Below are positions 1 to 11,269 of a stretch of 39,848 nt of DNA, piece after piece. The stretch comes from Nemertoderma westbladi (Eukaryota > Xenacoelomorpha > Nemertodermatida > Nemertodermatidae), in contig JAUCBJ010006977.1 of NCBI GenBank assembly GCA_032718475.1, forward strand, positions 1-39,848. Reading direction: 5' to 3'. The first letter of the stretch is position 1; the number at the start of each line of letters is the position of its first letter. The notes beneath the pieces were generated by a model, which did no database searches, was not told the DNA's origin, and saw only the letters and a list, made by a program, of their open reading frames with translations. Both the position numbers and the translations under genes were made by a program.

Positions 1-1230
1 AGTATTCAATACCTACACTGCAATACAATATAAACTGTTACTGTTCGCGCTTTCGAAGACCTTTAGCAGTTTAACCTGCCAAAATTTATATGTCTTTTCG
101 TTAATTAAAACCACTTTAGCATATGACAATAATTTATGCTAATACGCAAAACATTAGCCGAAGTCAGCCCATGCGCGATCATTCACCCGATGGATCTACA
201 CCCAGGAGACTGAATTCGGATGCTTGAATTGTATTATTACAGTGTAAGGTTGTAGTGTATACCTAATGTATTATTCGATAGATCGTTAATAATTAATCTC
301 TGACAGATATTATTGGCTTTCGGGAAATATTAACAGTTCCTTTAGGACGTGGCGCTTTATCTATTTAAACAGAACTAAGACTTATACTAAACGCAACGAT
401 ACTGCTGATGATTAAAGTATAAAACGTATTCTTTAGGAAATACTTTGTTACCAATCACAATCATTCACACTATTCTGCCGACAGTCAGTATATTTGATCA
501 CACATAAAGAGAGCAGTAATTGACTCGCGTAGGGTCTGCTAAATAACATTGGATTCAATACACACCCCATTAATATAAATCGCAATTGTTATATATAGCC
601 GGTCTCTCTAACCTGTAGTGTTATCAAGAAAATTGGGAATTGGGTGATTTATCCGTATTATCCAAATAGCAATATTTCCATCAACAAATATTTACAATTA
701 ATAACTGACGGTAAAATAACAGTACAAACAATATGATTAATGCAATTAAATTAAGTGAGTATGTTAATTAAGATTGATCAATTAGTGCGTAGTTAGTTAG
801 GTAACAGTTTATACTTTCGATAATTCAAGCAGTTCTGCAGTTCACGGTACAGCAGTATCTATCCAAAAATGCCGGTGTTTCTGGCTTAGACAGCAATAAC
901 AACAAAAGTAACAACTCTCTCTCTTATTTTCCAAGAATCCCGTTCAACACATGTAATCAGCAGTGAGACAGGATAATTTCAGTTCAGTAGCTCGGGATTG
1001 GTCGAAATCAGAACTAACTCAACGCAGGGCTATGGGTAACTGGGGCAACCTTCCCAAGCCGGCTGGCCAATCGAACAGCTCAGATCCCTCCTAAAGGATT
1101 CCAACGCTTTGGAGGGGGGAACTGGTTAGCAAAGAAAACAAATCAGTCATATCCCAGAAAAACCTTTACAGTAGGTTTCAGAGTATTTTAGCGTATGGGG
1201 GAAAAACTGGGTTGCGGGGCGAAGGGCCAG
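1..1230. other. No gene seen
   Basis: AT-rich sequence broken by stops in all frames. It has scattered simple runs, such as a CT run near 917-926, but no convincing coding frame, RNA gene or long repeat was seen. The last ~200 bases lie 3' of the minus-strand reading frame at 1231-1761. Confidence 0.5.
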
Positions 1231-1761
1231 TTACATCCCACAGAAGCTTTTACACATCTTGTTTCTTGGCCTTTTGTACAGATTAAAGACGTTAATGCCG
1301 TTCAGTCGCTGATCTTTTGCCAAATTAGTTTCTGTTAAAATATTGTAACAACTCACAAGAAGGGAAGGTGATCCGCTGATTTCAGTGCCTAACTTTTCTG
1401 TAAATGCTGCCTTGATGACACTTAATACTTGAGATTCAGTCATCCCCTTTGTCAGTTTAAGACCATTTATCAAATAACCTTTATTAACCAGTTCTTCTTT
1501 TTTATGCTGTCGCGGGGAAACTGAACCGACTGAGTATTCATCATTTGGTAAGTACAATACGTCGATAGTGAAAGGATACATATCTTGATCGGTAGACGTA
1601 TTGAATGTTGCCGTTGCAGTGGTGGATTGGTTACCCGTACGTTTAGGCCTTCGACACTGCCTCCTATTTTGCAGCAATCTCGTAGAAGTAAAATTTCTCC
1701 TAAAAATTTCAGAAGCCTTAGTATTCAGATCATTTAATAGTTTTCGATCATCAGGATTCAT
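1231..1761 (-). CDS. Hypothetical protein, 176 aa, possible terminal exon
   Basis: An open frame from a true ATG at 1761-1759 to a stop at 1231. The N-terminal ~55 residues are basic, S/T-rich and low in complexity. From about residue 62 the sequence becomes globular: a hydrophobic strand (FTIDVLYLP), then basic and polar residues, a GYLINGLKL block, a predicted helix (SQVLSVIKAAF) and a last strand near LLVSCYNIL. This strand-helix-strand order is loosely like the ubiquitin-like or HECT-associated N-terminal regions common in uncharacterised invertebrate proteins, but that is only a resemblance. No promoter or clear splice sites were found, so it could be an exon of a larger gene or a transposon remnant. 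The ORF is clearly longer than expected in such AT-rich sequence. Function unknown. Confidence 0.45.
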   Translation of the reverse strand: MNPDDRKLLNDLNTKASEIFRRNFTSTRLLQNRRQCRRPKRTGNQSTTATATFNTSTDQDMYPFTIDVLYLPNDEYSVGSVSPRQHKKEELVNKGYLINGLKLTKGMTESQVLSVIKAAFTEKLGTEISGSPSLLVSCYNILTETNLAKDQRLNGINVFNLYKRPRNKMCKSFCGM

Positions 1762-2694
1762 TACTGGATTACCGTTAACAGTGCTATACAGTAGGTAGCA
1801 GTGCGCTTGCGCACTTAACTGAACCTACACCAAACTCAGAAACTAAACATATAAGACTTAATTTTGTATGTAGGGAGTAGTATGTAATACTGTAGTACTC
1901 AGTGCGGGCAAAATTATTGGCATTTAGTGAGGTCTGGCTGTGTGACGGCTCTTTAAGGCATTAAAAAAATTGGAGTTGAGCTGCTACGCATTATATCTTT
2001 AAGGCATAATACCAGAATACAAGTACCCGGTTCACTGATACCTATAGTTATAACTGTATAATGCAACACCCAGCAAGGTAGGCCCTACTGCCCTACCGGT
2101 ATTTTACATGCTAATTTCACAGATGTAAGCTGCTTGTTCTGTTGTTTGGCTACCCGACAGCCCGATGCTGGCATCTGCTCCTGCTCTAGTCTACAAGTTC
2201 AGTAGTTCATAACACAGTACAGTAGAGGCTTGCTAGATAACCTGTGATAAAACTGTGATGGACCCGGGACCTGAACTTCATAGCATCAGGGCTGTTGGGT
2301 TGATGTTAGACTTAGAACAGTAGAACTGAAGGGAAGCCAAAAAAGAAGGCTACAAGTGTAAAATTAGTACAGGATTGTTGCTAGTTGCACATGGGTACAC
2401 ATGTAGAATGCAGTGCAGCTGCGGGGCAGCAGGGCGCTGGCAGGCTAGGGTTGTTGTTATACTGTTAATGCAGTAATATGGATCCAGTACTGCAGTAAGT
2501 GTTACCCTAATGCAGTAATGCTACCGTACCGGTACTGTGTACTGGTAGAGGATGAGTTTAGAAAAGGGAATACTGGAATAGACCTACTCTTGTATGCATG
2601 AATGTACTATAATATACTGAAATACTGTAGCTCCTTGTATGTATGCCTATAGTTTTTTTTTCCTATTGACTATAATAAACTAACCAATAACAAA
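1762..2694. other. Gene-free spacer with a small hairpin
   Basis: No coding frame was seen. A short perfect palindrome with a 2-base loop (AGTGCGC-TT-GCGCACT) lies at 1800-1815 just upstream of the minus-strand reading frame. The rest is unremarkable AT-rich sequence with scattered CAGTA-type words. Confidence 0.5.
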
Positions 2695-3240
2695 AATGTA
2701 CCTACCAACTAGTTGGTAGGGTACTTTTTTCCTATTGGCTAAATAGATGGTAGGTACTTTTTTCTTATTGGCTATAATAAACTAACCAATAAGAAAAATG
2801 TAGCTACCAACTAGTTGGTAGGTACTTTTTTCCTATTGGCTAAATAGATGGTAGGTACTTTTTTCTTATTGGCTAAAATAAACTGGCCAATAATAAAAAT
2901 GTAGCTACCAACTAGTTGGTAGGTACTTTTTTCCTATTGGCTAAATAGATGGTAGGTACTTTTTTCTTATTGGCTAAAATAAACTGGCCAATAACAAAAA
3001 TGTAGCTACCAACTAGTTGGTAGGTACTTTTATCCTATTGGCTAAATAGATGGTAGGTACTTTTTTCTTATTGGCTAAAATAAACTGGCCAATAACAAAA
3101 ATGTAGCTACCAACTAGTTGGTAGGTACATTTTTCCTATTGGCTAAATAGATGGTAGGTACTTTTTTCCTATTGGCTCAATACATGGTAGATACTTTTTG
3201 TACCAAATAAAAAAGTAGCTACCAACTATTAGTTGGTAGT
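2695..3240. repeat. 101-bp tandem satellite, about 5 copies
   Basis: The 14-bp palindrome ACCAACTAGTTGGT recurs with its CC at 2705, 2807, 2908, 3009 and 3110, a period of 101-102 bp, and a degenerate copy follows near 3222. Each unit also carries several ATTGG/CCAAT words in both orientations and two GGTAGGTACTTTTTT blocks. No coding potential. Confidence 0.92.
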
Positions 3241-4094
3241 AACATTATGGCGCTATTGGCGTTCCATAGCTTCTTTTCCCCGATTGTCTAGCAATTCCTA
3301 ACCTGTATAATTCAACAAAAGTTAAAGTTTTTACTTTGTGTTTCTTTTTCATAGTTTAAGTTAAATTAAATTATATTCATGTAACATTTATATTATAAAA
3401 CGGATATGGTGAAGGATTGAACTTGTTGTTACTTGCTTTATTTACCTTGTCAATTAATTCCACGTTTCTTCTCTCCATTCTTTTTCTGTGCCCCGTGCTT
3501 CTTTCGGCCTTTCAATGCTAGGGTTTTCAGTTTTGATTTGTACTTCTTTTTTTCTTTTTCTGTAAATTGACTTTCCATTTCGATACTGACAGTATCTTAA
3601 ATGTTATTGTTTTTCTGCCTCAGGAAAGTAATGGCATTGAACGTTCGGACAATTTTTTCACCCGGTTGATTTCTTCTACATTTTCTTAAGTGTCTGATAA
3701 ATCTTCCACATGAATTCTGTGGTATGTTTCATATGAGCATATTATATACTCATTATCCCTTATAAAATGTATATGATAAACTATATTATATTTAATATTG
3801 TATATTAAAATTTTAATTAAATTATTAATAATTATTAATACCTTAGTGAATATTGAATGAATATAGAGATTTGGTTTATTATATTATATTAAAGTAACAG
3901 TCAAGCTAAGGCTTATTTATCAACAAATAAATTTATTATAATATATTAACATTTAATGTATTTTATTTTTAGATTTACCAAAATCACCCACTATAATAGA
4001 ATAATAACTAACTTATCCACCACCATCACAATAGAATAATAACAATAAAAGTGTATCATTAATGCTAGTAGTAAGCAATTAGTGTCTTCCAATA
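3241..4094. other. AT-rich gene-free stretch
   Basis: Strongly AT-rich, with no open frame of note and no long repeat. It ends at the left terminus of the mariner-like element. Confidence 0.5.
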
Positions 4095-5973
4095 CTGTAA
4101 TACATAAAATTTGTTACTACTTTGAATTTATATAACTCCCACGTATGTTGGATAAAATATAAGTTTTTTATATCAAATTAAAGCCAATATTCTAACTTAG
4201 ATTTTGGTCCGCGTTTGGAGTCACAACGTTGTTATGGAAACAAAATACAGCCAATTGAATTCAAAAGCCAGATTTTATACATTCGTAAGTGAAGCTTCGA
4301 GGCCGTTTAAATAGGTAATGCGCTATTTGGACGATACATGGTCATGAACATTGCTTGTTTGTTATGAAAGGTTAAAATTCGAGGAACGTTGGTCATAAAG
4401 TGTATTTATTTTTGGTTATTTATTTTATTACAATTTATTTTGTGCCAATATTCAACATACTAACTAATCTGACAAACAAATAAAGTATACAATCAATGCA
4501 ATACTGTATGTATGCATTGCATACACACACTAGCAATAAATAATAAATAATGCCTGTGACGATATAATAAACCTGGAATAATTGTAATGTACTTGTAATG
4601 TAATTTAATCTAAGAGTTAGACTAGAAACTAGAAGTTTAATGCTATTGTTGTACCGGTATCTACCGATAATCTCTATGTGGCCACCTCCTATTTCCTGCA
4701 CTTTTTCTAGTCTACTCATCATTTCTGCAAAGGATCTCTGAAGATGGGCTTTCGGTATTCCGTTGAAGGCTTCTGTAATAGCAGGACGAAGTTGGGCCAA
4801 TGATTCAATCGGTTGGCTATAAACTAAGTTCTTAATTTGGCACCATAAATAGAAACCGCAAGGTGTCAGGTCCGGGGAGCGTGGTGGCCACAGCACTGGT
4901 CCATCTCTGCCAATCCAATGTCCGTTAAAATGACAGTCCAAATAATACCTAACGATAAGCCCCCAGTGTGGCGGTGCACCATCTTGCTGGAACACAATAT
5001 CGCTATGCTGGATTCCTAACCGAGGAACAAAAAATGAAGATATCAAATCTAAATAACTGGCACTTGTAACAGTTGGTGTATCAAAAAAGTATGGACCAAT
5101 TAATCGTGTGCGAGACATAGCTGCCCATACAGTGACCTTTGGTGAGTCGCGAGATTTTTCAGCGATTGAGTGTGGGTTTTCCTTTCACCAAATCCGAGAA
5201 TTCCATCTATTTACTTGTCCATTGACATGAAAGGTAGACTCATCACTAAAGAATACCTTGGATAAGTCCCTAGATTCTAGAAAGTTCAATATCTGGGCCA
5301 CATTATTGACACGTCTGGTGTAGTCGATTTGTTGAATTGCATGTAGGAGCTGAATTTTGTAAGATTTGAATTTGAGTTTCTTAATAACTCTTATAATACT
5401 GCTACGACCGTAGCTTAATGATAGTAATGCCCGCCTCAGTGATGTTCGTGATGACAGATGATTTATCTTGAAACACGAATGCGTCTTCCTGACCCCTTTT
5501 TTCTGGTGAAACCGAATTCGGAAGAAAGTTTCAAGTTAAAGTTTCAGCGTTTTTAGGAAGACGCTGATTTGGAAATTTGTGTCCAAATGCACTAGCTGTT
5601 AGTTTGGGCGACTTAGTTTCAAAATACGTTTTTACAATAAAAACGTTATCTTCACCAGAGAACATGGTTCCAACTTAAAACACAAGAGTGAACCAAAATG
5701 GTAGCTAGTCTTATTTCCATAGCAACACTAACTTTCTCATAAAATAAATACCCGCAAAAGCCTAGAACTTGCACCTACGAATGTATAAAATCTGGCTTTT
5801 GAATTCAATTGCCTATATTTTGTTTCCATGACAACATTGTGATTCCAAACACAGACCAAAATCTAAGTTAGAATATTGTCTTTAAATTGATATAAAAAAC
5901 TTATATTTTATCCAACATACGTGGGAGTTATATAAATTCAAAGTAGTAACAAATTTTATGGGACACCCTGTAT
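4095..5973. mobile_element. Decayed mariner/Tc1-superfamily DNA transposon
   Basis: About 190 bp of inverted sequence flanks a broken transposase. The block running from the TTGTTACTACTTTG region near 4110 through to about 4290 reappears inverted at about 5770-5960. The right end reads GGGTGTCCCATAAAA on the minus strand, the usual end of this transposon group; the left end is more decayed. A TA dinucleotide lies at each boundary (4093-4094 and after 5973), as expected for this superfamily. About 1.88 kb in all. Confidence 0.85.
4630..5666 (-). pseudogene. Mariner-like transposase, broken
   Basis: A DDE/D transposase that would cut and rejoin the transposon ends in the nucleus. The C-terminal part is open from 5118 and shows the catalytic block FQQDGAPPH and then SPDLTPCGFYLW, with 36 residues between the second and third aspartates. 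A plausible N-terminal start is the ATG at 5666-5664, which opens with a helix-turn-helix-like segment, but stops and frameshifts separate it from the catalytic half (for example near 5530 and 5170). The frame from 4630 down to 4435 is an unrelated tail. It lies centrally between the inverted repeats at 4095 and 5973. Almost certainly inactive. Confidence 0.85.
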
Positions 5974-5989
5974 AATAGGCCTAAATAGA

Positions 5990-6600
5990 CCAAATCTCCA
6001 GAAATTCCGCCTCTGTAACCTGCTCCTTTCCCTGAATTGGTAAAGTGGCCGTTTATTGTTTTGGTTAGAAAGGCCCGCCTCTGTAACCTGCTCCTTTCCT
6101 TCATTTAGTATAGTGACTGTTTATTGTTTTGGTTAGAAAATCCCGCCTCTGTAACCTGCTCCTTTCCCTCAATTAGTTAAGTGATCGTTTATTGTTTTGG
6201 TTATAAAATCCCGCTTCTGTAACCTGCTCCTTTCCCTCAATTAGTTAAGTGATCGTTTATTGTTTTGGTTAGGAAATCCCGCCTCTGTAACCTGCTCCTT
6301 TCTCTCAATTGGTAATGTTATCGTTTATTGTTTTGGTTAGAAAAGACCATCTATGCAACCTGCTCCTTTCCTTCATTTGGTAAAGTGATTGTTTATTGTT
6401 TTGGTTAGAAAATCCCGCCTCTGTAACCTGCTCCTTTCCCTGATTTGGTAAAGTCACCGTTTATTGTTTTGGTTAGAAAGGCTAGCCTCTGTAACCTGAT
6501 CATTTTCTTCATTTGGTAAAGTCACTGTTTATTGTTTTGGTTAGAAAATCCGGCCTTAACCTGCTCCTTTCCATCAATTGGTAATTGTTTTTGGTTATAA
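5990..6600. repeat. 68-bp tandem satellite, about 9 copies
   Basis: The block CCTCTGTAACCTGCTCC recurs at 6010, 6078, 6146, 6214, 6282, 6350, 6418, 6486 and about 6554, an exact 68-bp period. Each unit also holds TTTATTGTTTTGGTTAGAAA. The array begins immediately to the right of the mariner-like element. Confidence 0.95.
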
Positions 6601-6964
6601 AATGAGTGTTTTGCTACATCATGATGGTAATCGATTATCGACAACAACCACAAACTATTAAATTTAGAGTCTTTTACCACAGGCGCATATGGAAATCTAT
6701 CTCATTGTCTATAAATCTTGTGAATTTTGAATGTTTTGGCACAGGCATAGTGAAACCAACTGTCCGACAGACCAGAAATCAACAAATTTTGAATGTTTTG
6801 GCATAGGCATGTTTAAATCAACTGTCTGACAGTCCAGAAATCAGAAGTCTGACAGTTTCAAGAAATACATACATAAAAAGTCATTAAAGGACAACAAAAG
6901 TCATTAAAGGGACAAAAAAAGTCAAATAAAAGGACATAAAAAATCACTGCCTATTACAATATTA
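6601..6964. other. Spacer with a 62-bp direct repeat
   Basis: TTTTGAATGTTTTGGCA occurs at 6725 and 6787, each followed by similar sequence ending in CCAGAAATC. Short GACAAAAAAAGTCA-like words follow. No gene. Confidence 0.5.
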
Positions 6965-7004
6965 TTAGCAAGCATACAGTACAGTATATTTTATCTTCTT
7001 ACAA

Positions 7005-8780
7005 ATAAACAATTTATTTTCTAGATTCAAGATGCCAAGATCTTCGAATACAGTCAACTGCCCCATCTGCGATAAAGAGATGCGGAGCGATAAATTATCC
7101 CATCATATTAAAATACATTTCACGCAACAATTTATTTTCTAGATTCAAGATGCCAAGATCTTCGAATACAGTCAACTGCCCCATCTGCGATAAAGAGATA
7201 CGGAGCGATAAATTATCCCATAATATTAAAATACATTTCACGCAATACAGATGCGACTGTTGCCGGACCGAATGGTTGCCATCTGGCTTCATGCTACCAC
7301 GGGGGAACCGGATTTACATACGTAAACGAGCCAGCCAATTATCGATGTGGAGACTCGCTCACCATGTCTTCCTTCGCTGAACACGAATGCTATACCCGAC
7401 TTTTTTCACGAAAACGTAAAACTCCTACCATCAACAACTCACAATCATACTCCATCAACTCTACCCCGGAACAAGTCGGCGGTGGCTCCAATAACGAACC
7501 ATCAACATCGCGAGATTATAACTATATTTCCCCAAACAATCCTTTTCAACCTACCACCAACAGAACCACGCACGGACGTTTATTTACATATACCATTGAT
7601 CTCTCAGAAACAAGACTTGACTTTGAACAAACTTTAAACGAGAATTTTTAGCATATTCAAGAACATGTTAGTAATCATTTAAATACTGCTTTGGGATATT
7701 TTTTAAGAGTCTGGTTAACTATCAATATCGTAATGGAACGCGAAACCAGTGATTTAGTGATTTGGCCGCAGTTAATTATAAAAAAGTTGATAGAAAAAAA
7801 AGAATATCAAAAGAATATCAATGTATAATCCTTTCTTAAACATGTTTGATTTTTCCAATTTAAGTTTTCCAGTGGACAGAGTAACTGGTATTCCCCAGTT
7901 TCTGAAAGCAAACCCTTCATACTGTATAAACATTTTATATTGGAGTAATACAGAAGAACTATCCATTCTAAGTCTACCAGATAGCACGCACTGTTCCAGT
8001 AAAACTGTAATAAATTTACTATTTATAGAAGCCACAACCAAAAACCCCACCCACTATGTAGCTACTACTAATATAGATAGATTAATAAATACAAAAGCTA
8101 CTTCAATGGCTAACAAGAAGCACTGCAAATGCTGTCTCAGAGCAGAGCCGTTAAAACTGTCAACTGGTTGGAAGAGCATCGAGAATGCTGCTATACGGGT
8201 AAACGGTAACTCGAGTATATGCCCGAAAATCTACACACTCCACAACAAATCTACAAACACACACGCCCCCATGCAACTCACTAGTAGCCAACAAATTGAC
8301 TTTAATAATGCTATGCAATGCTACGTCTGCAACTGTAACTTAACCCCTGATTCTCACAATCTAAACCTCAATGAAAGTCTCACTACCAAAGTCCACGATC
8401 ACGACCATTATAGCGGGGAGTATCGAGGGGCTTCTTGAGTTGGCTGCAATAGGAAACTATCACTAAAACGAAATAATTGTTATATTATATTTCATAACTT
8501 GAGAAAATTCGATATGCATTTACTGTTAAAAAAGAAGGAATGACTGATAGGTCTAGAACACACTGGAAAATGACTATAATACCAAAAAACACCGGAACCT
8601 ATATTCACCTTAAAGTTAGCTTTCCAATCGATCAAAGTACACCAATAGCCAAAGCTAAAGAAAGTATCTTCATTAATTTTCTATATTCCTATCAATTTAT
8701 GGCTGCCAGCCTAGATAATCTCAGTAGCTATCTCACTAAAAATAATAGTAACCTAGTGAAATATCCCGTTTTGCGATAAA
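7005..8780 (+). pseudogene. Truncated virus-type DNA polymerase B fragment (N-terminal part)
   Basis: Related in sequence to the first half of the minus-strand polB gene at 16132-20121, but on the opposite strand and more decayed. It begins with the same splice-acceptor-like leader (TTTATTTTCTAG then ATTCAAGATG), followed by C2H2-type zinc-finger sequence (CPICDKEI), the SRKRKTP basic block, the GGGSNNEPSTSRDYN linker and the exonuclease-side domain. Compared with the other copy there are internal deletions near 7755 and 8170, several frameshifts, and a TGA after YRGAS near 8438. Homology ends near 8765, so the polymerase palm motifs are absent. It is a dead Maverick/Polinton (adintovirus-like) replication gene fragment, apparently from the same family as the 16-20 kb copy. 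Confidence 0.88.
7010..7245 (+). repeat. 118-bp tandem duplication of the polB start
   Basis: 7010-7127 and 7128-7245 are nearly identical. Both include the acceptor-like TTATTTTCTAG, the ATG and the first zinc-finger codons. The duplication arose after integration or during decay, since the other polB copy has only one. Confidence 0.9.
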
Positions 8781-9120
8781 GAAACTGTTACACTGCAGCT
8801 ATAATATATTATAATACCACAGTTTAAGTTTACCAGTTTATGGGTTTATATAAACGACTCACCAAACGTAGGCTACACGGTAGCTACACGGTAGGCCTAC
8901 TGTATATCAATATAATAGGGCTAATACACTATCGAGTACCGGTACCATGAATGTTTTGTTGCAGACAGTTTTGATTCCGGATACTTCACTCAATTCTCAG
9001 CTATAAAATCGAAACATGAACCCAAAATGAGTATTCTTTTTTTTTGTTACAGAGTTGAAGGTAAAACTTGATAAATGATTCAGGTTTTCGTACTGTAGTA
9101 GAAATGTTCCTCTCGCGGCC
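8781..9120. other. Gene-free spacer
   Basis: No open frame or repeat that could be supported. Sequence homology to polB ends at its left edge. Confidence 0.45.
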
Positions 9121-9345
9121 CCTTAGTCTTCGTTATTCAATGGCGCCACTCTGGCTACCATTGAATAACATTGGGCAATCATTATCTCGCCTGATGTGAC
9201 GTCATCAAAGCTGCTCTCTGATTGGTTTAATTATACAGTCTTTTCTCCCTCCTGTTCCCTGATTGGCTAACCCATTCTAGCCCCCTCTATAATAGCCCCC
9301 TTTCACCACATTCCCAATCATTGTCTCTTTGTTTTCCTGAAAAGT
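9121..9345 (+). promoter_or_regulatory. Promoter of the 9414 gene: hairpin, CRE, CCAAT, TATA, initiator
   Basis: Reading toward the gene: a 12-bp-arm inverted repeat (GTTATTCAATGG...CCATTGAATAAC, about 9134-9171), a perfect CRE (TGACGTCA, 9197-9204), inverted CCAAT boxes (ATTGG, 9221-9225 and 9262-9266), a TATA-like TATAATAG (9288-9295) and an initiator-like TCATTG (9318-9323) 32 bp downstream. The hairpin, CRE and CCAAT part is repeated in inverted orientation at 22260-22458. The motifs are visible; promoter activity is inferred. Confidence 0.65.
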
Positions 9346-9413
9346 TTTATTTATTTTCGTAAAAGTATTTATTTATTTTTATTTCCTAAACGAGTTACCG
9401 GTATACAATCACG

Positions 9414-9857
9414 ATGGCACATTCAGAAATCAGCTATTCAAGCAACGATCTGGTTTGCAACGAAAATCAGTTTATGCTACAAGACAACTCGTTTGGTCTA
9501 TATTTCGATTCGGCGAACAAACTCTTCCCGTTAACGATAAATACAACCTTACACCAACCCATCCCGATTCCGGCAAACTACGCGCACTTTATTTTCCGTG
9601 CCTGCTACGAACTTCACAATGACAACACTATTACCCTATCCAACAGCTTTACCATCGCGCGCCTTTTCGAATTACGAAAACGTTCTCTCAGAGAAGGCAT
9701 CTTTCTCCCGCAGCAAACACACCTTAATCTATTTCACCCCCCAAGAAAAGGTTATCTTAACAAACTATTAAAGAGAAAATTATCGCAGCCATTAATAGTA
9801 TCGGACCCTAAAAGGGTTAAACCAAACGTTACTCTCGGAGACCAGCAACCCTATTAA
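9414..9857 (+). CDS. Unknown small basic protein, 147 aa
   Basis: Intact frame from an ATG in good context (CACGATGG). A promoter with TATA and initiator lies at 9288-9323 and an AATAAA poly(A) signal at 9876-9881, so it is a complete short transcription unit. Residues 1-55 are polar with short hydrophobic strands (FGLYFDSANKLFPLTI), residues 55-100 contain FIFRACYEL and a helix-rich basic stretch, and the last 35 residues are strongly basic (KLLKRKLSQ, DPKRVK), which could act as a nuclear localisation or nucleic-acid-binding tail. I do not recognise the family. It may belong to the older viral element whose polB lies at 16-20 kb: its upstream region is shared, inverted, with 22260-22458. 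Viral membership is inference. Confidence 0.6.
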   Translation: MAHSEISYSSNDLVCNENQFMLQDNSFGLYFDSANKLFPLTINTTLHQPIPIPANYAHFIFRACYELHNDNTITLSNSFTIARLFELRKRSLREGIFLPQQTHLNLFHPPRKGYLNKLLKRKLSQPLIVSDPKRVKPNVTLGDQQPY

Positions 9858-9881
9858 TATAAACAGTCTCTATTTAATAAA

Positions 9882-11269
9882 AACTGTTCTGACTATATCT
9901 TTTGTTATTGTTGATGTTCTTATATTATTTATTATTATTGTTGTTGGTAAATTATTTATCTGTTGTTGTTATATTATTTATTATTGATGTTGTCGGTAAA
10001 TTATTTATTCTTGTTTCCCCGTAATGTTTAAAAAATATAGGATGTTTAACCAGTTATTTTTCATTTTTCTCTATTAGTTAATATATTCTATGAGAGCGAG
10101 CCATGAAGTAAGTGAGTCTCAGCATACCATTAATGACCCTATTGCTTGTTCATAATCATTTTGAATGTTAATCCCTAAATAAACAGCCAATCCCTATGAA
10201 TTCTTTACAAACTCGATATGCAAGTTGTTTATCAGAGTTGATTTTAATTAAAATATATTATTTAGTGATTTTCGTGATTAATGCTATAAATTATATTCAC
10301 CAAAATGAAAATATCCACGCTATTACTCTTTCCATCAAGCGATGCTTTGTATGTATTGATGGCGAGCAAAGTTTTCACCTCTAAGCTGTAAGTATACTGT
10401 TCTGCCCTATCATAGACACTCTGTCTTTTAGATGCTTCACTATTGATATTAAGTCGTTAGCCATGGCTCCGCTGATAAGCCGCGAGGATATTCAGCCCTA
10501 TATTCAAAGGCTTTGGTTTGATTGTTCATACTATGGATAGTTCAATGAAATCATGAAAGGGGGGCATGGGTTGAAAGTGATAGCCCCTCGTCCTTATTTT
10601 CCCGAGAAATGCTTAAAGGCAACTATGAATAGAACAATGAAACATTAAAGGGAGGACCGCATATGTTGGGAATGATAGCCCTTCAACCTCCTTTTACCCA
10701 CATTTGCGTAAGATCGAAGTAGGATGTAAAGGAAAATACACTCATAGCTTTAATGCCCCATTTGATTAAAGTAGAGCAAATTTAGCTTTCACCTAAGGGT
10801 TATCACTCCATGCGACTGCAAAATTTAAAATTCCTGAAAATTTCACGAACGAAGATTACACCTGGGGGGAGGTTGTAGGTGATCGAAGGTTGCACCCAGC
10901 CATCCTGTAATTATACATATAGTATTTTACTCGATTTACTATTTTACTATACAACGAGTTCAATCACACTATCCAATGAATTTTTTAGTAGTAAGATTGA
11001 TAGTAAGCCATTCAAGGAGACAGTTAATGCGTTAGTAGACTGGTAGACGCGGACCTACGCGATTTCGTCCATTGTTTAAATTATGCTTTGTATACAAATG
11101 ATGAACTAATGGTGGACTCCATGTACATTAGGTTCACTGTAGGTTTGCTTTCTACCCGCTGTATACAATTAATCAGTTAAATCTATTGTAAAATTTATCC
11201 AAATTAACATTTGCGCCTGCCTACCCTGATATTCCCAGGTCTACCCAACTTAAAAATCCTGGCTACAAA
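9882..11269. other. Gene-free region with dispersed repeats
   Basis: A short GTT/ATT-rich patch lies at 9900-10010. A ~75-bp block (TGAGTCTCAGCATACCATTAA...) at 10110-10180 recurs at 11560-11630. A block containing GTTAGCCATGGCTCCGCT near 10457 is weakly repeated near 12173. No convincing gene. Confidence 0.5.
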
